Origin: a virus
Direction: 5' to 3' (one strand)
IMG/VR virus record: IMGVR_UViG_3300028388_002818
Coordinates: 1 to 51,538 of that record
Length of the DNA: 51,538 nucleotides
Position 1 is the stretch's first letter, and each line of letters begins with the position of its first letter. The position numbers and the translations under genes were made by a program. This document shows positions 47,502 to 51,538 of the stretch, piece after piece. The notes under the pieces were generated by a model. The model was not told the DNA's origin. It ran no database searches and worked only from the letters and a program-made list of their open reading frames with translations.

Positions 47502-49466
47502 ATGAGCGAAATAAGAACCGCAGACACTCAACTAGAAGATAAGACCCGCCGCAGAAGTGGCTCGTTCTACACGAAAGAGATATGGGCGGCGGAAGCCCAT
47601 AAGAGCCTCGACGCTGAGCTTGGCGTTGGGTGGCGTGACTCTTGTATCGTGTGGGACTGTTGCTCAGGCACAGGCAATCTCACCCGTGACTTCAAGTTTA
47701 AGGACCTTATTCTATCGACCCTCACTCAAGCTGAGGTAGATATGATGGTTGAAGATGACGTTAACCCCGAAGCTAAGAAATACGTTCTCGATTTCTTAAA
47801 CATGAGTGCGGTCCCCTCTGAGATTGACGCTCAGCTCAAGTTCGCCCGTGTTAGGAAGAAGCGCCTCGTATTTCTTATGAACCCGCCTTACGCCACTCAA
47901 GGCGTTATGGGGTCAAAGGGCAAGTCTAAAGCGGGTGTGGCAAAGACTAAAGTTCGTGACGAGATGCAAGCCAAGAAGCTAGGTAAAGCCAACAGTCAGC
48001 TCTACACTCAGTTCATGTTCAAATGTAACGAAATAGCTAAGGCTTATGGCTTCAAAGAGGTCACCGTCGCGGTCTTCTCAAAGCCTATGTTTATGTGTTC
48101 GGGGTCCTTCATTAAGTTCAGAAGCTATTGGTATAACGCCTACGAATACAAATCGGGTTTTATGTTTCGTGCTAATGAATTCGATGGGGTCAAAGGGTCT
48201 TGGGGTGTGAGCTTCACAATTTGGAACGAGGGGTCCACCGTCTTAAATCAAGACCTGCCTATCATGTTGAAGGAGCGTGAAGACGACACGATTAAAGACC
48301 TGCGAATCAAGATGTTATACACCTCAGAGGGGCGTGAAGCCTCTAAGTGGGTGCGTGAGCCTGTTAAGGCGGCGATTAAGAAAGCTAAAGATACCGTTAA
48401 GCTCAGCTCAGGCTTGAAGGTTAAAGACGGCGGTGATTATACGAAGGGTATGCCTGACGGAAGCGCAGGGGTGTTTTGTAATCACAGCAATAACGTGATG
48501 AAGTCAACCACCGACGTTTTCTATATAAGCGCTATGCCCTCAGACAAGGCGCGGTTAGTCATACCTCTTGACACTAATGAAGGGTGGCGACGTGCGGTTG
48601 CTTTGTGTGCGGCGCGGAGCCTCGAAGGTTGTTCGTGGCACAACGCCTGTGACGAATACTTGAAGCCTGTAGACTCACCCAAGTTCAGTTCGGGTCTGCG
48701 GGTGCGTGAGGTTGAGGCTAACGAAGGTGGCGTTATCGCAGGTAGTCTTGGCGTTATGTTTAATAAGGGCAACAACTTGAGTGACAACAGTTCGGGTGTG
48801 TCATTACTCAGCGGAAAGCCTACAGATAAGGGTAGAGGCAACTTTGAGTTAGTCCGTGGTGAGGGTTGGCGTAGAGCTATTTCTCTTTGCGCGGCTCGTG
48901 GGCTTACTGAGAGCGAGTGGCATAATGATAAAGACGAATACTTGAAGCCTGTCTGTACTAAATCGGCTTACGATAAGTGGGTTGATGATTGCCATATCTA
49001 CCTCTTGCTTGAGAACAAGAACAACATGACCTCAATGCGTCAGGTCGATTACAAAGGTAAGAAGTGGGATATTTTCAACCACTATTTCTTCTTAACCCGT
49101 GACGAGGCTCATACCCTTTACGCTCAACACTCACCCACGTTGCTTGCCGATTTGCAAAATACGACACACGAGCCTTATTTCGCAGAGGTCTTACCCTCGC
49201 TCACGCTCTCGCCGCTAGCACAAGAGGTCTTAGATGACCTCAAGGCGTTGCACGTTGACTCGATTAAGCACCGCGCCACAATCACACATGAGGGTGAGCT
49301 TGACCTTCATTTAGGCGCGTGGGATGCAGGGGTCTATCAGCACAAGAAGTTGTGGTATCAAGTGCCTGAGCTTCTTGCGAAGTGGAACGCCCTCAAGGTA
49401 AAACACAAAAAACTCAAGGCGCAACTCGCGCATGGCGTCTACACCTTTGGCTTCTTAAAGAAATAA
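47502..49466 (+). CDS. Large adenine-type DNA methyltransferase with duplicated domain (654 aa)
   Basis: The N-terminal domain has the AdoMet motif WDCCSGTGNL (residues 51-60) and the catalytic NPPY (127-130), so it should methylate adenine N6 (or cytosine N4) in DNA; the order of motifs fits the gamma/type I-like class. After a beta-region (VAVFSKPMFMCSGSFIKFRS) comes a roughly 90-residue unit present twice: at about 300-389 and 393-483. Both begin with SSGL-x-V and end GWRRA-x-x-LCAAR, then E-Y-L-K-P-V. These may be target-recognition domains. The C-terminal 120 residues are helical (KWNALKVKHKKLKAQLAHG). No restriction partner is nearby. AAGGA precedes the ATG at 47502. Confidence 0.88.
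   Translation: MSEIRTADTQLEDKTRRRSGSFYTKEIWAAEAHKSLDAELGVGWRDSCIVWDCCSGTGNLTRDFKFKDLILSTLTQAEVDMMVEDDVNPEAKKYVLDFLNMSAVPSEIDAQLKFARVRKKRLVFLMNPPYATQGVMGSKGKSKAGVAKTKVRDEMQAKKLGKANSQLYTQFMFKCNEIAKAYGFKEVTVAVFSKPMFMCSGSFIKFRSYWYNAYEYKSGFMFRANEFDGVKGSWGVSFTIWNEGSTVLNQDLPIMLKEREDDTIKDLRIKMLYTSEGREASKWVREPVKAAIKKAKDTVKLSSGLKVKDGGDYTKGMPDGSAGVFCNHSNNVMKSTTDVFYISAMPSDKARLVIPLDTNEGWRRAVALCAARSLEGCSWHNACDEYLKPVDSPKFSSGLRVREVEANEGGVIAGSLGVMFNKGNNLSDNSSGVSLLSGKPTDKGRGNFELVRGEGWRRAISLCAARGLTESEWHNDKDEYLKPVCTKSAYDKWVDDCHIYLLLENKNNMTSMRQVDYKGKKWDIFNHYFFLTRDEAHTLYAQHSPTLLADLQNTTHEPYFAEVLPSLTLSPLAQEVLDDLKALHVDSIKHRATITHEGELDLHLGAWDAGVYQHKKLWYQVPELLAKWNALKVKHKKLKAQLAHGVYTFGFLKK
48400..48951 (+). repeat. Internal duplication in the methyltransferase (two units of about 270 bp)
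   Basis: Units at about 48400-48670 and 48683-48951 encode related sequences with conserved SSGL, GWRRA, LCAAR and DEYLKPV positions, but diverged middles. This suggests a duplication of a DNA-recognition or scaffold module. Confidence 0.7.
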
Positions 49467-49483
49467 TCGGAGTGAAATCAGAA

Positions 49484-49663
49484 ATGCAAGACGAGCAGAG
49501 GCGTAAAGACCTTATCATGTTAGGTGACTTCATCGAGTATCTTGAAGAGAACAAGATTAGAGGCGAGTTTAGAGTATACGGTGAGCGTGAGAACTACACT
49601 ATATACTCCTTATATGATGGGTACGCCGTTGAAGACGAAGAGGGCGTTGAGATAGACGTTTAG
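49484..49663 (+). CDS. Small hypothetical protein (59 aa)
   Basis: Unrecognised. The ATG at 49484 has GGAG at a long distance upstream; an in-frame GTG at 49472 is possible. The protein is acidic and compact (RKDLIMLGDFIEYLEENKI, then EFRVYGERENYTIYSLYDGYAV). It ends 4 bases inside the convergent phoH gene, so both stop codons overlap. It is the last plus-strand gene of the block. Confidence 0.65.
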   Translation: MQDEQRRKDLIMLGDFIEYLEENKIRGEFRVYGERENYTIYSLYDGYAVEDEEGVEIDV

Positions 49664-50538
49664 TCTTCATCATCTCCGTTAAGCTCTTCAAGAACGTGAG
49701 CCGCTAGGTCTGCAAGCGGTCCCCTATACTGTGCCTCTAGCTTGATGCCTTTAGCTATGAGGCTATCGTAGAACGTGTCAGATTTCAGAAGCTGACAAAG
49801 ACCCGTTTCGCGCCACGCGAGGTCCGTATCGACCTGCGCGGGGTCGCCAAGCACAATGCACGAAGATGTTTCGCTCACGCGAGAAATGAAAGAAAGCAGT
49901 TCGTGTGTTGTCGTATTCTGAGCTTCATCAAGAATTACAACCGCGTTGTCGAAGTTCATGCCTCGCACAAGCTCTAGCGGCTGAATAATGAGCTTACCCT
50001 TCTCTAAGAATTCAGCCACAAAATGCTCAGCGTCGTCGCCTAAGAGCTTACGCATGATAAGCATATAGGACTCAACGTAAGGTCTTAACTTGTCGTGTAT
50101 ATCGCCAGGTACAGCGGCGACCGCGTTGCTTGACCCGCCTACAAACATAGTGGGCTTCGTAAGCACAATAGTTTTCTCATTTCTGAATAGCTGTTGAAGC
50201 GCGTAGGCAATCGCAATCGTAGTCTTGCCCGTACCTGCGGCACCAAGACCCACGGTCAGCGCCTTGTTAGAAATGGACCATAACAAGCATTTCTGCCTCA
50301 CATCACGAGGGCGAATACCTTGCAAAGTACTCTCGCCTACTTGAATACGCTGAACCTTCTCGCCCTGCGCGACGCACAGCACCGAGTGCTTCGGGTTGTC
50401 GCTCGCCTGTAGCAAATAGAATTGCCCTTCATCGTAATTTTCGCCGTTCGCAAACAATGCCTCTCGGTCACAAGAACCCGATTTGTGAAGGCGGTCAACG
50501 AGCTTTGAAGGGACTGAAATATGCTGTAGTTCTAGCAT
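49660..50538 (-). CDS. phoH: PhoH-like ATPase (292 aa)
   Basis: P-loop NTPase of the PhoH/SF1-like family, widespread in phages; biochemical role in phages is unknown, with ATPase, helicase or RNA-related functions proposed. Walker A is GAAGTGKT (99-106), Walker B VVILDEAQ (200-207), and the family blocks KPTMFVGGSS, LRPYVESYM, LELVRGMNFD and LGDPAQVD are all present. The start at 50538 is set by AGGAGGT, a strong ribosome site 6 bases upstream. The N-terminal 80 residues are variable, as in other PhoH proteins. Confidence 0.93.
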   Translation of the reverse strand: MLELQHISVPSKLVDRLHKSGSCDREALFANGENYDEGQFYLLQASDNPKHSVLCVAQGEKVQRIQVGESTLQGIRPRDVRQKCLLWSISNKALTVGLGAAGTGKTTIAIAYALQQLFRNEKTIVLTKPTMFVGGSSNAVAAVPGDIHDKLRPYVESYMLIMRKLLGDDAEHFVAEFLEKGKLIIQPLELVRGMNFDNAVVILDEAQNTTTHELLSFISRVSETSSCIVLGDPAQVDTDLAWRETGLCQLLKSDTFYDSLIAKGIKLEAQYRGPLADLAAHVLEELNGDDED

Positions 50539-50590
50539 GGGTTTACCTCCTCGGTATACCACCCATGCTAAGCCCTACGGCGCGGTGAGG

Positions 50591-51061
50591 TCAATCTTGC
50601 TTCTCAGGCTCCTCACACATCTCACCCTCCGCCTCTTGCTCTTCGGGTGCAGGGGTCCACACTTCGGGGAACATTGGGTAAAGCTCAGGACAGTGTTGCT
50701 TAATCTCAAGGTCAGCGAGCATGAGTCTGAGACGGGTGACACCCTCGCCAACACGCGCCACCGACTCGTGAATCTCGTCAAGGTCACGCTCCATATTGCC
50801 TGCGAAATTGTCTAGCTTTTCCGAAGGTTTAGGCTCACTGCTGTCGGTAGTAACCTCTGCATGAACGCTACCGATAGCACCATTACCCACGCGGTGATGA
50901 CCGTTACCACCTCTGTGCGTATCTGAGTCAGAGCGGGGAGGGTAAATAAAGAGAAGCGTGAGTGTTGCGACCGTTGCAACACCTGCAAAGATAAGTGTTT
51001 CGCCGCCGAGAAGTAACGCCCAACAGATGAAGACTGTGATTGCACCAATGAAGTATTCCAT
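50591..51061 (-). CDS. Membrane protein with coiled coil (156 aa)
   Basis: Two hydrophobic segments at the N-terminus (about residues 3-20 FIGAITVFICWALLLGG and 23-40 LIFAGVATVATLTLLFIY) form a membrane hairpin. A Gly/His-rich linker follows, encoding the inverted 11 bp motif pair (50840-50878), then a coiled coil (about 85-125: NFAGNMERDLDEIHESVARV) and an acidic Pro/Glu tail. A role in host membrane takeover or lysis timing is possible. AAGGAA is 6 bases before the ATG at 51061. Confidence 0.75.
   Translation of the reverse strand: MEYFIGAITVFICWALLLGGETLIFAGVATVATLTLLFIYPPRSDSDTHRGGNGHHRVGNGAIGSVHAEVTTDSSEPKPSEKLDNFAGNMERDLDEIHESVARVGEGVTRLRLMLADLEIKQHCPELYPMFPEVWTPAPEEQEAEGEMCEEPEKQD
50840..50878 (-). 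repeat. Paired 11 bp motif, inverted, in the membrane protein gene
   Basis: Minus strand GCTATCGGTAG (50868-50878), 17 bp, then CTACCGACAGC (50840-50850); 39 bp, in frame (AIGSVHAEVTTDS). The same arms, the same 17 bp spacer length and the same internal mismatch as at 34968-35006. Confidence 0.6.
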
Positions 51062-51096
51062 AACGTATTCCTTTTTAGGGAGAGGGTGATAGTTAT

Positions 51097-51125
51097 ATTT
51101 TAGGTCTACCACGCATCTAATACAA
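51097..51125 (-). promoter_or_regulatory. Sigma70-like promoter for the membrane protein and phoH
   Basis: Minus strand TTGTAT (51120-51125), a 17 bp spacer and TAAAAT (51097-51102). It lies directly beside the divergent promoter at 51129-51157. Confidence 0.6.
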
Positions 51126-51128
51126 GTC

Positions 51129-51157
51129 TTGCGGTTAGTTATGTTAAAAGATAAACT
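51129..51157 (+). promoter_or_regulatory. Sigma70-like promoter for the DUF3310 gene
   Basis: TTGCGG (51129-51134), a 17 bp spacer and TAAACT (51152-51157). The leader is about 30 bases and contains GGAGG. The gap between the two divergent -35 boxes is 3 bp, so the two promoters may compete for polymerase. Confidence 0.5.
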
Positions 51158-51196
51158 CACCGCTCACCCACTAACTTTACCTCATTGGAGGCTCAG

Positions 51197-51538
51197 GTGC
51201 ATAACAAAACGAAACCTAAACACTACAACAGTAAATCAGGGCGTGACGCCCTCGATGTTATTGACGACTTCGATATGGGCTTTGCCGCAGGAAACGTCTT
51301 TAAATACTTGGTCCGTGCGGGTCGCAAACCTGGCGAGTCAGCGCTTGACGATTTATACAAGGCGCAAATGTATCTCTCGCGTATGATTGACTCCGCGCTT
51401 GTTCAAGACCTGCACGACGCTCTTGAGAAAGAGCAGGTGCGGAGTGACCTCAAAGGCTTGGCGGCTTACCATGACGGTCATGCGTATAGCGGCGGGTCCA
51501 TTTTGAGAAGCATTAAAGAGCGAAATCAAAGCAGTGAC
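51197..51538 (+). CDS. DUF3310-family protein, cut by the window end (114 codons present)
   Basis: Open to the end of the window and therefore incomplete. It begins with GTG at 51197 after GGAGG (5 bases). The family pattern is clear: PKHYNSKSGRDALDVIDDF, then GFAAGNVFKYLVRAGRKPG, then DDLYKAQMYLSRMI. DUF3310 proteins are small, common in phages, and often found next to nucleotide metabolism genes; some are called nucleotide kinase-like, but the activity is not established. The C-terminal extra stretch (LKGLAAYHDGHAYSGGS) continues past the domain. Confidence 0.85.
   Translation, partial: MHNKTKPKHYNSKSGRDALDVIDDFDMGFAAGNVFKYLVRAGRKPGESALDDLYKAQMYLSRMIDSALVQDLHDALEKEQVRSDLKGLAAYHDGHAYSGGSILRSIKERNQSSD

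Noticed and set aside
1-51538. Integrase, excisionase, repressor or attachment site showing a prophage
   Set aside because: No recombinase catalytic motifs and no CI/Cro-like gene pair seen. The tRNA-like fold might suggest an att site, but no integrase supports it.

Overview
The window is a 51.5 kb piece of a tailed double-stranded DNA bacteriophage genome. It is densely packed, many genes overlap by a few bases, and it carries terminase, portal, capsid, tail-sheath and tail-tube genes. A contractile sheath next to a tube gene means a myovirus-type particle. I see no integrase, excisionase or CI-like repressor, so a lytic lifestyle is likely but not proven. The host cannot be named from the sequence. 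Promoters resemble the bacterial housekeeping type (TTGYAA, 16-17 bp, TATAMT-like), and an amidase endolysin is encoded. Tape-measure and baseplate genes are missing, so the window is probably not the whole genome.

Left arm (1-14.9 kb), mostly minus strand: replication and recombination. In transcription order from right to left come an unknown protein (14.9-14.3 kb), a primase-helicase of the AEP/VirE type, a Pro/Gln/Glu-repeat protein, a DUF669-like candidate ssDNA-binding protein, a family A DNA polymerase with a 3'-5' exonuclease domain, two unknown proteins (one large and acidic) and a cluster of four more unknowns. Two small plus-strand islands interrupt this: a RecU-like Holliday junction resolvase (2.5-3.1 kb), and a leader/terminator followed by a 31-codon ORF and a KTSC-domain gene (8.5-9.2 kb).

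Centre and right (15.2-49.7 kb), plus strand: a Cas4-like PD-(D/E)XK nuclease, an SNF2-type helicase, small and large terminase, then a small structural gene and two giant repetitive fibre genes (1501 and 1645 codons). After a terminator and new promoter come three small membrane/coiled-coil genes, ThyX thymidylate synthase and a dCMP-type deaminase. The virion assembly block follows: portal, DUF5824-like protein, an unknown gene with its own structured leader, prohead protease, scaffold-like protein, major capsid protein with an Ig-like insertion, connector and completion proteins, tail sheath and tail tube. A new promoter then precedes an unknown gene, the amidase, small zinc-ribbon proteins, a tRNA-like fold without an anticodon loop and a large adenine methyltransferase. 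The right end has PhoH and a membrane protein on the minus strand, and a DUF3310 gene cut by the window edge.

The strongest unexplained signals are these. Two homologous 138-139 bp elements have 14 bp closing arms that covary and sit just upstream of two unrelated genes. A paired 11 bp motif (GCTRTCGGTAG) recurs with fixed geometry, in frame, inside otherwise unrelated genes. The tetramers GGCC, CCGG and GATC are almost absent. A leader at 8.5-8.63 kb looks like an attenuator. The tRNA-like fold lacks an anticodon loop. All counts and folds were made by eye and need computation.
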